The notes beneath the pieces were generated by a model. The model was not told the origin of the DNA, searched no databases, and saw only the letters and a list, made by a program, of their open reading frames with translations. DNA of 64,000 nt from Verrucomicrobiales bacterium (GTDB lineage Bacteria; Verrucomicrobiota; Verrucomicrobiia; Verrucomicrobiales; DEV007), in contig JAEUHH010000005.1 of NCBI GenBank assembly GCA_016795505.1, positions 27,979 through 91,978 on the forward strand. Direction: 5' to 3'. Each line of letters starts with the position of its first letter. Position 1 is the stretch's first letter. This document shows, in pieces, positions 41,432 to 50,321 of this stretch. Both the position numbers and the translations under genes were made by a program.

Positions 41432-42813
41432 GATGCCGGCAGGGGTTCCGGGGTGGGGGCGTCCCGCTCGGCCGCGCGGACGTCGGAGTGCACCGCCTCA
41501 TCATTGGGCAGGCCGAAGCGCCAGAAGTTCCAGAGGAAAAAGAGGATGCCGAGGAGAAAGAGGCAGGCGGCCAGGAGCATGCCGATGAAGTGGACTTCGA
41601 TCTCCTTTTGCACGCTGAGAAAGTCCAGACCCATGCGTCGCTCCAGATTGACCTGGGTGATGCCGGCGACGGCAAGGGCGCCCGTCATGCCGACCATGCC
41701 GATATTGCTGAGCCAGAAGGCGGCGCCGGATGGCGCGTTGTCCCAGAGTTTCCGCCCGGTCATCACCGGCAGGCAATAGGCGATCATTGCGAGGACGATC
41801 ATCGCATAGGCACCCCAGAAGGCGAGGTGGCCGTGCATTGCCGTCACGAGGGTGCCGTGGGTCCACATGTTCACCTGGGGCAGAGTATGGGCGAATCCCA
41901 GAAAGCCGGCACCGACAAAGGACATGATGGCGCTACCGAGGGTCCAGTTGAGCGCCGTCTTGTTGGGGTGGCGCCGCCCTCCCTTTTTCGCCATTGCGAG
42001 CGCATAGATGGCCATGCCGAGGAAAGCCAGCGGCTCCAGGGCCGAGAAGATGCCCCCGACCATGAGCCAGTAACGGGGAGCCCCGATGTAATAGTAATGA
42101 TGCCCAGTCCCGAGGATCCCCGAGAGGAAGGTGAGCCCGACGATGATGTAGAGCCATTTTTCCACCAACTCTCGGTCCACCCCGGTCAGCTTGATCAAGA
42201 GGTAGCAGAGCAAGGCGCCCATGATGAGTTCCCACACGCCTTCAACCCAGAGATGCACGACCCACCACCGGTAGAATGAGTCCAGGGTCTGGTTGTCGAA
42301 ATCGATCATGCCGGGCAGATACAACAGGGCAGCCGTGAGCAGTCCGAAGTAAAGCACGATCGAGGTCGTGGTGTAGCGCTTCCCATACCATACCGTCGAC
42401 CCGATATTGGCGAGGAAGGCGAGCACGTTGACGACGACGAGGTAGTCGAGCGGTCTGGGGATTTCGAGGAACTTCCGTCCCTCCCACCAATTGACGTGAT
42501 AGCCGATCAGAGCGACGACGCCGACGAGCAGGAAGGAGATCAGCTGAATCCACGCCAACCAGGGCCACATCAGCTCGCGATCGGACTCCTCGGGGATAAT
42601 GAAATATGCGCTCCCCATGAAACCGAGCAGGAGCCAGAAGACGAGCAGGTTCGTGTGGGTGGCGCGGGCGGTATTGAACGGTATCCACTCATGCAGCCCG
42701 TCCATGCCGATGCGGGCAAAGCCCATGATGAAACCATAGATGATCTGGAGCACGAGCAGCAGCATCGCGGCGGCGAAGAACCAGTAGGCGATCTTTTGCG
42801 TTTTGAATTTCAT
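41428..42813 (-). CDS. norB: Nitric oxide reductase large subunit NorB
   Basis: The 461-residue, twelve-helix haem-copper-type subunit reduces two NO to N2O at a haem b3-FeB centre in the inner membrane. The histidine ligand and glutamate appear in VVHLWVEGVWELIMG, the FeB histidine pair in LGTGHHYYYIG, and later haem ligands in WTHGTLVTAMHGHLAFWG. The short length and partner norC indicate a cytochrome-c-dependent NOR (cNOR), not a quinol-dependent qNOR. It follows norC by 46 bp and overlaps norQ by 4 bp. Confidence 0.95.
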   Translation of the reverse strand: MKFKTQKIAYWFFAAAMLLLVLQIIYGFIMGFARIGMDGLHEWIPFNTARATHTNLLVFWLLLGFMGSAYFIIPEESDRELMWPWLAWIQLISFLLVGVVALIGYHVNWWEGRKFLEIPRPLDYLVVVNVLAFLANIGSTVWYGKRYTTTSIVLYFGLLTAALLYLPGMIDFDNQTLDSFYRWWVVHLWVEGVWELIMGALLCYLLIKLTGVDRELVEKWLYIIVGLTFLSGILGTGHHYYYIGAPRYWLMVGGIFSALEPLAFLGMAIYALAMAKKGGRRHPNKTALNWTLGSAIMSFVGAGFLGFAHTLPQVNMWTHGTLVTAMHGHLAFWGAYAMIVLAMIAYCLPVMTGRKLWDNAPSGAAFWLSNIGMVGMTGALAVAGITQVNLERRMGLDFLSVQKEIEVHFIGMLLAACLFLLGILFFLWNFWRFGLPNDEAVHSDVRAAERDAPTPEPLPAS

Positions 42814-42859
42814 GGTGTCGGAAGCAGGGAAAGAGGGTTGGCGTGGTCCCGGAGGAGTC

Positions 42860-43651
42860 TCAGTTGGTGGGGGTATGGGCCTTGAGGCTGAGGAGGAAAT
42901 CGACCATCTGCTCGACCTCCTGCGGAGAGACGAGGGCGGGGGTCAGTTTGGGCATGGGGGAACCGGGTTTCACCTTCTGCGGATCGCTGATCCAGGCGAT
43001 CAGTTCCTCCCGCGTCTTCCGCTGGTGGACGAGATCGAGAGCGGGTGCCGGGACGACTTCGCCGGTGACCGCATTCGGCAGCATCACTCCGGGCGTCCCC
43101 TTGCCAAGAATGCGGTGGCAGCCGGTGCACGACTTCTGTTCGAACATCGGTGGCAGGGCCACCGTGGCTGCGACCGAGGCTGGAAGCTCTCCGCTCGCGC
43201 TGGCCATGGTTCCGGTGTCCGGCTGCATCAACTTCTTCAGAGGGGGCTCGGCGGGAAACCCGTTGAGATCGACTTTGCCGCACCATTCGAGGAAGGCGAT
43301 CACCTCGCCGATCTCTTGGTCGGTGAACTCGTATTTCACCATCTTCCGTTGTCCCGGGAACATGGCTTCCGGATCTTTCATGAAGACTTTGATCCAGTCC
43401 CTGCCGCGCCGGTCCACCACTTTGGTCAATTCCGGAGCGTAGTAGGCTCCCTCGCCGAACAGGGTGTGGCAGCCCATGCAGTTGTTCTGTTCCCAGAGCT
43501 TCTTGCCCGCCGCCACCTGGGGGGTGATCGACGAGTCATTGGTCTGCTCGGGCACCTGGCGGTGCGTATCGATCGTCAGAATGAGGAAAATTCCGGTGAA
43601 CACGGCGGTGCCACCGAGGAAAAAGGCTCGAGCTTGGAATTTTGTGAGCAT
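42860..43651 (-). CDS. norC: NorC-like cytochrome c with two haem domains
   Basis: The 263-residue subunit delivers electrons to NorB. A single N-terminal membrane helix (FFLGGTAVFTGIFLILTI) precedes a cytochrome c domain with CMGCH at residues 58-62 and the NorC-typical TLFGEGAYYAPELTKV. Unlike standard NorC (about 150 residues, one haem), it has a second c-type haem motif, CTGCH at 175-179, in an added C-terminal domain with an MPKLTPALVS segment that may hold the axial methionine. This looks like NorC fused to a second cytochrome. It is the first gene of norCBQD, with an FNR/DNR-type site 80 bp upstream. Confidence 0.9.
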   Translation of the reverse strand: MLTKFQARAFFLGGTAVFTGIFLILTIDTHRQVPEQTNDSSITPQVAAGKKLWEQNNCMGCHTLFGEGAYYAPELTKVVDRRGRDWIKVFMKDPEAMFPGQRKMVKYEFTDQEIGEVIAFLEWCGKVDLNGFPAEPPLKKLMQPDTGTMASASGELPASVAATVALPPMFEQKSCTGCHRILGKGTPGVMLPNAVTGEVVPAPALDLVHQRKTREELIAWISDPQKVKPGSPMPKLTPALVSPQEVEQMVDFLLSLKAHTPTN

Positions 43652-43731
43652 GGGACAGAAAGGGGAGTTGGGCGTAGCGCGGTGCGAGTCCTGCCACGAT
43701 GAGTCAACTTATCGACGGGCTTGGGGAACTC

Positions 43732-43747
43732 CTTGACTTGCGTCAAG
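43732..43747. promoter_or_regulatory. FNR/DNR-type operator in the nor divergent region
   Basis: CTTGACTTGCGTCAAG is a perfect palindrome matching the TTGAC-n4-GTCAA form of the FNR/DNR/NnrR box. Its centre lies about 88 bp upstream of the norC start and 36 bp upstream of the divergent Crp/Fnr-family gene. It could activate the nor operon and autoregulate the regulator. The regulator's recognition helix contains PETLSRT, whose E-x-x-S-R pattern fits this half-site. Confidence 0.82.
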
Positions 43748-43774
43748 AAATGGCGGTTTTGTCGAATTAGTTTC

Positions 43775-44497
43775 ATGATCAAACCACCCCGCACTCCGAG
43801 CCTCGCCGAGACACGGAAAATTCTCGACATCCTCCGGGCGACACAGCTTTTTAGCGAATTGGGCGAAGCCGACCTACGCAATATTGTGCTCTGTTCGGAG
43901 ACGCGCAGCTTGCCAAAACGAACGTTTCTCTTTCATGAGGGCGACTCGCCTGCTGGCTTCTTCGTGGTCGCACGGGGGGCGGTGAACGTGCACCGACTCG
44001 ATGAGGAGGGGCGGGAGACAGTCATCCGCGTGTTCCGCGAGGGGGAGTCTTTCGGCGAACTGTTTCTGGTCGACGAGGGGCCGAGTCCCGTGAGCGCCCG
44101 GGCGGAATCGGCCACCTCGCTCCTGTTGGTCCGTCGCCGGGACCTTTCTTCAATGATCGCTTTGCGGCCCGAGATCGCGATGCGCTTGCTCGCCTCAATG
44201 AGTCGCCATCTTCGCTCCCTGGTGGATAAGATCGGCAGCCTGCAACATCGCACCGTGGGCGAACGCTTGCGCGAATGGCTTCTGGCGCGGTGTTCGGGCG
44301 ATGAAAGCCCGGCTGTGATCGCTCTTCCGCCCCGGAAATACCTTCTCGCTGCCGAGATCGGTACCATCCCCGAGACGCTGTCCCGGACGCTGACCAAGTT
44401 CCGCGAGCGCGGTTGGATACTCACCGCAGGGGACAACATCACGGTCCTTTCGCCCCGGGACTTTGCCGCGGCGAGTCTCGACGGCACCTCTGCCTGA
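43775..44497 (+). CDS. Crp/Fnr-family transcription regulator (DNR/NnrR-like)
   Basis: The 240-residue protein has an N-terminal cyclic-nucleotide-like sensor domain (FLFHEGDSPAGFFVVARGAV and FREGESFGELFLVDEG), a long dimer helix and a C-terminal winged helix with AAEIGTIPETLSRTLTKFRERG. The FNR-type N-terminal cysteine cluster is absent. That points to the DNR/NnrR class that senses NO through haem, consistent with its place divergent from norCBQD. ATG at 43775 was chosen; the frame extends to 43721 through the operator, which cannot be coding if the box is real. It is convergent with the DUF1501 gene, 24 bp away. Confidence 0.9.
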   Translation: MIKPPRTPSLAETRKILDILRATQLFSELGEADLRNIVLCSETRSLPKRTFLFHEGDSPAGFFVVARGAVNVHRLDEEGRETVIRVFREGESFGELFLVDEGPSPVSARAESATSLLLVRRRDLSSMIALRPEIAMRLLASMSRHLRSLVDKIGSLQHRTVGERLREWLLARCSGDESPAVIALPPRKYLLAAEIGTIPETLSRTLTKFRERGWILTAGDNITVLSPRDFAAASLDGTSA

Positions 44498-44521
44498 CTT
44501 GACCGGTGGCCGGCTCATCCC

Positions 44522-45928
44522 TCACCCCAGGATCCCCCGCACCACGCTGCCGTGGACGTCAGTGAGGCGGAAGTCCCGGCCGCCGTAGCGGTAGGTGAGG
44601 CGTTCGTGATCGAAGCCGAGCAGGTGCAGCAGGGTGGCGTGGAGATCGTGGAGATGCACCTTGTCCACTTCGGCGGTCTGGCCGGTGGGGTCGGTGGCGC
44701 CGTAGCGCAGGCCGCCCTTCACACCGCCGCCGGCCATCCACATGGTGAAGCCGATGTGGTTGTGGTCGCGGCCGGCATCCTTGTTCAAGATGGGTGGCCG
44801 GCCGAACTCACCACCCCAGAGCGCCACGGTGTCGTCGAGCAGGCCGCGCTCCTTCAGGTCGGTGAGCAGGGCGGCGACGGGACGATCACTCTCGTCGGCG
44901 AGTTTCTGGTGGCCTTCGACGATCTTGGTGTGCTGGTCCCAAAAGGTCTGGTTGATCTGCACGAAGCGCACCCCGGCCTCGATGAAGCGCCGGGCCATGA
45001 GACAGGCGCGGCCATAGTTGTCGGTTTTCGGCTGGTTGACCCCGTAGCGCTCCAGAATGTGGGCGGGCTCGCGCTCGACGTCGAGGAGGCCGGGCATCTC
45101 GCTCTGCATGCGGAAGGCGGTCTCGGCGCTCTGGATCATGCCCTCAAGGGGGTCATTGATGCGGTCGAGCGCGAGGCGTCCACGGTTCAGCGACTGGACC
45201 AGGTCGAGCTGGCGGCGCTGCTGGGCGGGGGTGATGGCGGTGTTCTCGGTGTAAGGAATCTGGATGCCTTTCAGCGAGGGGGCGTCGGTCCCGTCGGCCC
45301 CGCCCCACTGGTTGATCGCGGTGCCGGCGGTGGCGGCGGGCAGAAAGGCGCTGCCATGGCGGCGGGCACCGCCGGCGGAGAAGTCGGGATTGATGGTGAT
45401 GAAGCCGGGCAGGTTCTGGTTTTCCGTGCCGAGGCCATAGACGATCCAGGAGCCGACCGAGGGCCGCACGAACTGGAAGCTGCCGGTGTTCATCTGCAGG
45501 ATGGCCTGCGGATGGTTGCCCACATCGGTGTGCATGGAATTGATGAGGCACAGGTCGTCGGCGTGCCGGGCGATGTGGGGAAAAAGGCTGGAGATGGGCA
45601 ACCCGCTCTGTCCGTGGCGGGAGAAGGGCCAGGGGGATTGGAAGTATTTCCGCCCGCCGCCGAGGTCCTCGCCGTGGCGTTTGGTCAACTCGGGCTTCCA
45701 GTCGAAGGAATCGACCTGAGAGGGGCCGCCATTCATGAACAGGAAGATGACGCGCTTGGCGCGGGCGGGAAAGTGGGGCCGCCGCGGCGCAAGGGGATTG
45801 ATGCCGCCGGGGGCCGCCTCCGAGGCGCCAGACACGGCGGGTCGGGCCAGCAGGCCGGCGAGGGCAAGTGAACCGAAGCCACAGGCGGCGGTCCGCAGGG
45901 TCTCGCGACGGCTCGGCTGGTGGGGCAT
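44522..45928 (-). CDS. DUF1501 protein with Tat-type signal
   Basis: The 468-residue protein begins with a twin-arginine-type signal (SRRETLR then a hydrophobic run and AVSGASE). The mature part shows RVIFLFMNGGPSQVDSFDWK, LINSMHTDVGNHPQAIL, GGEFGRPPILN and DHNHIGFTMWMAGGGVKGG, the DUF1501 pattern, related to alkaline phosphatase/sulfatase-type folds. In Planctomycetota and Verrucomicrobiota these proteins usually pair with a DUF1549/DUF1553 cytochrome-like protein; none is adjacent here. Function unknown. ATG at 45928 fits the signal peptide. Confidence 0.9.
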   Translation of the reverse strand: MPHQPSRRETLRTAACGFGSLALAGLLARPAVSGASEAAPGGINPLAPRRPHFPARAKRVIFLFMNGGPSQVDSFDWKPELTKRHGEDLGGGRKYFQSPWPFSRHGQSGLPISSLFPHIARHADDLCLINSMHTDVGNHPQAILQMNTGSFQFVRPSVGSWIVYGLGTENQNLPGFITINPDFSAGGARRHGSAFLPAATAGTAINQWGGADGTDAPSLKGIQIPYTENTAITPAQQRRQLDLVQSLNRGRLALDRINDPLEGMIQSAETAFRMQSEMPGLLDVEREPAHILERYGVNQPKTDNYGRACLMARRFIEAGVRFVQINQTFWDQHTKIVEGHQKLADESDRPVAALLTDLKERGLLDDTVALWGGEFGRPPILNKDAGRDHNHIGFTMWMAGGGVKGGLRYGATDPTGQTAEVDKVHLHDLHATLLHLLGFDHERLTYRYGGRDFRLTDVHGSVVRGILG

Positions 45929-46005
45929 CTGGGGCGGGTGACTCACGGGGGGAAGGTTACCGGTTGGCGGGGTCTCCCGACAATGGCATCTTCGCGGCAC
46001 GCCGC

Positions 46006-46917
46006 ATGTCCGACCCCCTGTCATCCGTCCCGACCGTGCTCCAGATCCAGGAGCGACGCATCGATTTTCCCCGCCCGCGCCCGCTGGTGATGGGCATCGT
46101 GAACATCAACGACGATTCGTTTTCCGGCGACGGGACGCTCGATCCCGATGGCGCGCTGGCGATCGCGCGGCGGATGCTGGCGGAGGGTGCCGACATCATC
46201 GACGCCGGGGCCGAGAGCGCCCGGACCAATCGCGGGCCGATCCCGGTGGATGAGGAAATCCGCCGCCTGACCCCGTTCCTGCACGCCTTTGGCCAACTCA
46301 TCGCCGGCGGGGAGGCGGGTCCGGTGGACGCGGGCCAGCTCTGGCCGCCACTGCTGTCGGTGAATACCTGGCGCCCCGAGGTGATCGAGGCGGTGCTGCC
46401 GCTCGGAGTCGATCTCGTCAACGATATCTCCGGTTTACCCGACGGGCGGAATGCCGCGCTGTGCGCCCGCCACGGGGCGGCGCTGCTGATCATGCACACG
46501 GTCGGCCTGCCGAAGGTGCCGCATACCCACCAGCGATGGGACGATGTGCTGACGGCGATGGAGGACTTTTTCGCCGAAAAGATCGCCCTCGCCACGGCGG
46601 TCGGGCTCGATCCCGATGCCATCGTGCTGGACCCGGGCATCGACTTCGCCAAACAGCGCGAGGACAATCTCGCGGTTTACCGGCATCTCGACCGCTTCCA
46701 CCGATTCGGCCGGCCCCTGCTGCTGCCGATCTCGCGAAAGACCGTTATCGGCGAGGTGCTCGACCTGCCCGTGCCGGCCGAGCGCGATGCGGGCACGGTG
46801 GCCTGCCTGGTGCGCGGGGTGCGGCTGGGTGCCCAGATCTTTCGCGTCCACCACGTGGCGGCGGCGGTGCAGGCGGCCCAAGTCACTGGTGCCCTGGTCC
46901 GGCCTGTCGTGGCGTGA
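46006..46917 (+). CDS. folP: Dihydropteroate synthase-like enzyme
   Basis: The 303-residue TIM-barrel protein matches DHPS, which joins the pterin pyrophosphate to p-aminobenzoate in folate synthesis. Seen: LVMGIVNINDDSFSGDG, DIIDAGAESARTNRGPIP, VDLVNDISGLPDG, IVLDPGIDFAKQREDN with the pterin-binding Lys, and a final IFRVHHVAAAVQAA. Several usually strict positions differ (GGESTRPG is GAESARTN; MG-x-LNVTPDSFSDGG is MGIVNINDDSFSGDG), so it is a divergent DHPS, and the canonical activity is likely but not certain. It is convergent with the AlgX-like gene with 9 bp between stops. Confidence 0.82.
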   Translation: MSDPLSSVPTVLQIQERRIDFPRPRPLVMGIVNINDDSFSGDGTLDPDGALAIARRMLAEGADIIDAGAESARTNRGPIPVDEEIRRLTPFLHAFGQLIAGGEAGPVDAGQLWPPLLSVNTWRPEVIEAVLPLGVDLVNDISGLPDGRNAALCARHGAALLIMHTVGLPKVPHTHQRWDDVLTAMEDFFAEKIALATAVGLDPDAIVLDPGIDFAKQREDNLAVYRHLDRFHRFGRPLLLPISRKTVIGEVLDLPVPAERDAGTVACLVRGVRLGAQIFRVHHVAAAVQAAQVTGALVRPVVA

Positions 46918-46926
46918 TGCCGCGGC

Positions 46927-48171
46927 TCACGGCTGGCGGCGCTCGATCGGGATGGGGATGATGTTGTCGAAGCTCTGGGTGAACTCCCGCACGCTGAAGA
47001 CCCAGACCACGGCCTTTTTCGTGGTCCAGTAGTCGGGATTCGGCGAGGCGGCGCGGTAGAGGCTCTTGCGCGCCTCGACCAGGCCCGAGCCGCGCACCCC
47101 GACCAGGTCGATGGGAAACCCGCACTCCACGCCGAGCTGGTCGAACAGACCGGCGCCCTGACTGTGCATGCCGCCGCTGGCGCCTTCCTGGAAGACGAGC
47201 GTGTGGCTGTCGCCGAGCAGCAGCACGGGGCTGGCGGGATCGGGCGCGACGGGCTCGATCTTGCCGCCGTTGTCGCGGCCGGCGTATTGGACGGTCAGTT
47301 TCTCGGCCGGCACCTGGCCATCCCACTCGCTGCCCTTCACCTGGTCGCCGGTGATGGACAACTCGGCGGCCTCGCCGCGTGTCATCGCCTGTTTGGGATG
47401 GGCGGCGAACCACGCGCCCTTCTCCAGCTCGGTCTTCACCAGGCCGGCGATGATCTGGCAGGTCAGCGGGGTGTAGTGGGCATCCTGCTCGCACCAGAGT
47501 TTCTCAGCCGGTTGGGCTTCGCGCCGCTGGCGCAGGATGGGCTCGAGATCGATGACGTTGAGCCCCCGGGCCTTCATCTGGTCGATCAGCGGCGTGAGGG
47601 GCGCGGGATCGCCGGGCGCGAAGCGTGCGTCGAGCTTGTCCGGGTAGATCGAGGCCTTGGCCGGCACCGGCACGATGATCAGGTCCACGCCCTTGGCCTT
47701 GAGCAGTTCGTGGAATTCGACCATCGAGGGGATGGGATCAGCCTTGTTCTCGGCCACCTCGGCCCACGGCTTTTCCCAGAAGGCGCCGAGGCTCATCTGC
47801 TTCAGCTCGCGGACCAGGAAAAACCACGCCGGATCGTCGCCGCGCACGTTGGGCTTTTCCGCGACCTTTTCGCCGGCGGCTTTGGCAAAGGCCTGAGCGC
47901 GGTCCGAGCTGCCGGGCTGGCCGGGCGCGGGATCGGCGATGGCCGGGGCACCGTCGGCTTTCGGTTCGGCGGAGACGGCATTTTTCGGAACCGGCGTCGC
48001 GGGCGTGGCGGGACTCTGGGCCGACTCGGCGTCACCGGAGTCGCAACCGGCCAGGGTCAGGCACAACAGGGCAAAGCCGGGGGTGAGGAGCCACGATGAG
48101 ACCCTGTTGGATCGGAGACGGAACAGGGTCTGATCGGAACCGGAGGTGTCAGGGTTGGGGTGTCGCCACAT
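46927..48171 (-). CDS. AlgX/AlgJ-like SGNH lipoprotein
   Basis: The 414-residue product has a hydrophobic run ending in TLAGC, a likely lipobox with Cys near residue 43. A Pro/Ala-rich linker leads to a domain with LIIVPVPAKASIYPDKLD, WCEQDAHYTPLTCQII (the DxH of the AlgX/AlgJ acetyltransferase family) and VLLLGDSHTLVFQEG, the catalytic serine block. Such proteins acetylate exopolysaccharide in the periplasm. The chosen ATG at 48171 overlaps the preceding lipoprotein stop; the segment before the signal includes residues translated from a 22-bp palindrome pair (48095-48138), so the true start is uncertain. It is the last gene of a three-gene operon. Confidence 0.72.
   Translation of the reverse strand: MWRHPNPDTSGSDQTLFRLRSNRVSSWLLTPGFALLCLTLAGCDSGDAESAQSPATPATPVPKNAVSAEPKADGAPAIADPAPGQPGSSDRAQAFAKAAGEKVAEKPNVRGDDPAWFFLVRELKQMSLGAFWEKPWAEVAENKADPIPSMVEFHELLKAKGVDLIIVPVPAKASIYPDKLDARFAPGDPAPLTPLIDQMKARGLNVIDLEPILRQRREAQPAEKLWCEQDAHYTPLTCQIIAGLVKTELEKGAWFAAHPKQAMTRGEAAELSITGDQVKGSEWDGQVPAEKLTVQYAGRDNGGKIEPVAPDPASPVLLLGDSHTLVFQEGASGGMHSQGAGLFDQLGVECGFPIDLVGVRGSGLVEARKSLYRAASPNPDYWTTKKAVVWVFSVREFTQSFDNIIPIPIERRQP
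48095..48138. repeat. 22-bp palindrome pair inside the AlgX-like 5' end
   Basis: The arms AGACCCTGTT and AACAGGGTCT are perfect complements with a 13-nt loop. This is the same unit family as at 29611, 38791 and 54756. Here it lies within or just 5' of the coding start, where an mRNA hairpin could limit translation. Confidence 0.75.
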
Positions 48172-50275
48172 CGTAGTAGAGTTCGAGAGGTTCGAGGATG
48201 TCATTCCATTGCCGTTCGCCGACCAGTTGCGGATGGGCGGCGTAGGGCTCGAGCAGGAGTTCGTAGGTGTCTCCGGGACGCCGGGGAAATCCCTGGAGCG
48301 GCATACGATCCATCACGGTCCAGTGAAGGGCCAGCACTTTATCCCCACTATAGCTCCCCTCGAGCACTTCTTCGACCCGGTAGAGATAGGCCAGCAGGGC
48401 GCGGGGGTAGGTGTCGAGCGCTTCGACGGGCCGGTCGGCGGTCATCTCCAGCAGGGTGGCCCGCAGTCGCACGCGGGGGATGGCGGGGCGGTCGGCGATT
48501 TTGGCACGGAGATATTTCCAGTGGGCCTCGAGGCGCGACTCGTCGAGCCGGCCGGGGGCGATGTTCACCGCCTCGATGGCGCCGTCCCAGCCGCCGCCGA
48601 AGGTCAGTCCGCGCCGGCCGGCCAGCATCTCGACATCGGAGACATTTTTCACCCCTTGGGCGACGGCCTTGCCATTGTGAAAAACGAGGTACTCGACGCC
48701 GTCGCTGGCGATCACGAGATGGGCGGGCTCGCCGGCGCGGGCGGTGCCGATCCAGTGGTGCTGGCGGCCGGGCTGCTCGGAGACGAAGACCCAGTCGGAG
48801 CCGCGTTGTCTGAGCTGAAAGTGTTCCGTGCCCGCGACGACGCCGTCCTGCCGGTCGGTGGCGGGGGTGGCGAGCACTTCGATGGTGAAGGCGGGATGCT
48901 TCCCGGCGAAGTGAGCCGCGACGGCGCGGGACGACTCGGGGTCCGCATCGAAACGGCCGCCGTCGGCCAGCATCTCGTGGCGGGGGCCGAAACGGGCCTG
49001 CTCCCGTGCCTCCACGCCGCAGGCCCGGCCGGGGAACGCGCCGGCGAGATTTTCGCGCGAGCGATCCTCCCACACGAAGAGCAGCGGCAGGCTGGTGACG
49101 GGCCAGTCGCGCTCGATGGTCTCGGCCTTTGGCTTGGGCTGGGGTTTCGGAGGCGAGGGCGGGACGGGGTTGGCTTTGGCCAGTTCGGCGGCGCGGGTCT
49201 CGGAGTATTTCACCCAGAGATCGGGGAAATGATCGGCCAGCTCGTCGTCGGTGACTTGCAACCAGCTCTCCACCGAGCGGATGTCGGGGGAAAATCGCCC
49301 CAGATGGATCTCGACGGTCGCGGCTTTGGACTGGCCGAGGGTTTCTCCGATGTAGGGACCGGTGATGGCGAAAAAACGGACGTGATTGCTCCAACGCGGG
49401 TGATAGACCTCGCGGCCATCGACGCCCGGGGCGCCATCGACGGCCACCGGCCAGGTGTCCCGGGCGTCCTCGGTGAAGACATGGAGATTCTTGTGGCTGC
49501 CGTCGAATACCCAGGCCAGATGGCTGTCGTCCGGGGCCATGGAGGGCCAGCAGCCGCGCTGGAGACGGCGGTGGGTGCGATCCTCCAGATTCATCAGGCC
49601 GGCATCGGGCCAGGGAAACAGGCCGGAAGCCCGTTTGCCGTCGCGGGAGAGCTGGATGTTCTCGACGCCGAGTTGGGTGCCGTCATAGACGAGTTCGCGG
49701 TCGCCGGGGTCGAGCAGCTTGAAGCGCTCCAGCCGCGAGGCGTAGAGCGTGCCTTTGTCCGTGGGCAGCAGATCGGTCACATAGACCCACTCCACGCTCG
49801 TCGCGGGGTCGCGCCAGACATCGACGGCGTAGCCGGTGGCCAGTTTTTCCAGATGCTCACCGTCCCAGTCGATTCGGAACACCGACGGCTCGAAGTGCCG
49901 CAGGTCGGAGCCGGACTTTTTGTAAATGCCCTTGTGGGTGAACACGATGTGGTCGCCCGAGGGGCTCACCAGCGGGCGCGCGTAGTTGTCCTGATCGTCG
50001 AGGATGCGGCGGGCGCCGCGACCGTCGCGGGTGTCGAGTCCCCAGAGCTCAAGATGGTCGTCGACGGCGCTGGAGTCGGGGCGGTCGCCGGACAATTGCT
50101 TGGTCCAGACGAGCTTGGCGTGACCGCCGACGAACTCCTCAAGGCGCCGGGACAGCGGCTCGGTGGCGAGGATCTCGGGCTGCGGCGGCAGGGCGGAATC
50201 GATCTCAGGATCGCAGGCAGCCGGCAGCAGCAGCAGGGGCGCGAGGAGCAGGCGATGGATCGGCGGTTTCGGCAC
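48149..50275 (-). CDS. Beta-propeller plus LamG-like lipoprotein, paralogue 1
   Basis: The 708-residue protein starts at GTG 50275 with a lipoprotein signal ending in LLLPAAC. TolB/WD40-like beta-propeller repeats fill the N-terminal 400 residues, with ELWGLDTRDGRGARRILDD, NIQLSRDGKRASGLFPWPDAG and CWPSMAPDDSHLAWVFDG. A Pro/Lys-rich linker is followed by a concanavalin/LamG-like region (FGGGWDGAIEAVNIAPGRLD) and a tail ending ELYYDVATPQP. It shares the same order of motifs with the upstream gene at 50322, so the pair arose by tandem duplication. Likely a surface or periplasmic protein of unknown ligand. A TTG at 50341 is an alternative start. Confidence 0.82.
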   Translation of the reverse strand: MPKPPIHRLLLAPLLLLPAACDPEIDSALPPQPEILATEPLSRRLEEFVGGHAKLVWTKQLSGDRPDSSAVDDHLELWGLDTRDGRGARRILDDQDNYARPLVSPSGDHIVFTHKGIYKKSGSDLRHFEPSVFRIDWDGEHLEKLATGYAVDVWRDPATSVEWVYVTDLLPTDKGTLYASRLERFKLLDPGDRELVYDGTQLGVENIQLSRDGKRASGLFPWPDAGLMNLEDRTHRRLQRGCWPSMAPDDSHLAWVFDGSHKNLHVFTEDARDTWPVAVDGAPGVDGREVYHPRWSNHVRFFAITGPYIGETLGQSKAATVEIHLGRFSPDIRSVESWLQVTDDELADHFPDLWVKYSETRAAELAKANPVPPSPPKPQPKPKAETIERDWPVTSLPLLFVWEDRSRENLAGAFPGRACGVEAREQARFGPRHEMLADGGRFDADPESSRAVAAHFAGKHPAFTIEVLATPATDRQDGVVAGTEHFQLRQRGSDWVFVSEQPGRQHHWIGTARAGEPAHLVIASDGVEYLVFHNGKAVAQGVKNVSDVEMLAGRRGLTFGGGWDGAIEAVNIAPGRLDESRLEAHWKYLRAKIADRPAIPRVRLRATLLEMTADRPVEALDTYPRALLAYLYRVEEVLEGSYSGDKVLALHWTVMDRMPLQGFPRRPGDTYELLLEPYAAHPQLVGERQWNDILEPLELYYDVATPQP

Positions 50276-50321
50276 GGTCGGGGTGGCGGGGGAAATTCGC
50301 GGGATCGCCGTCAGGGAACCC

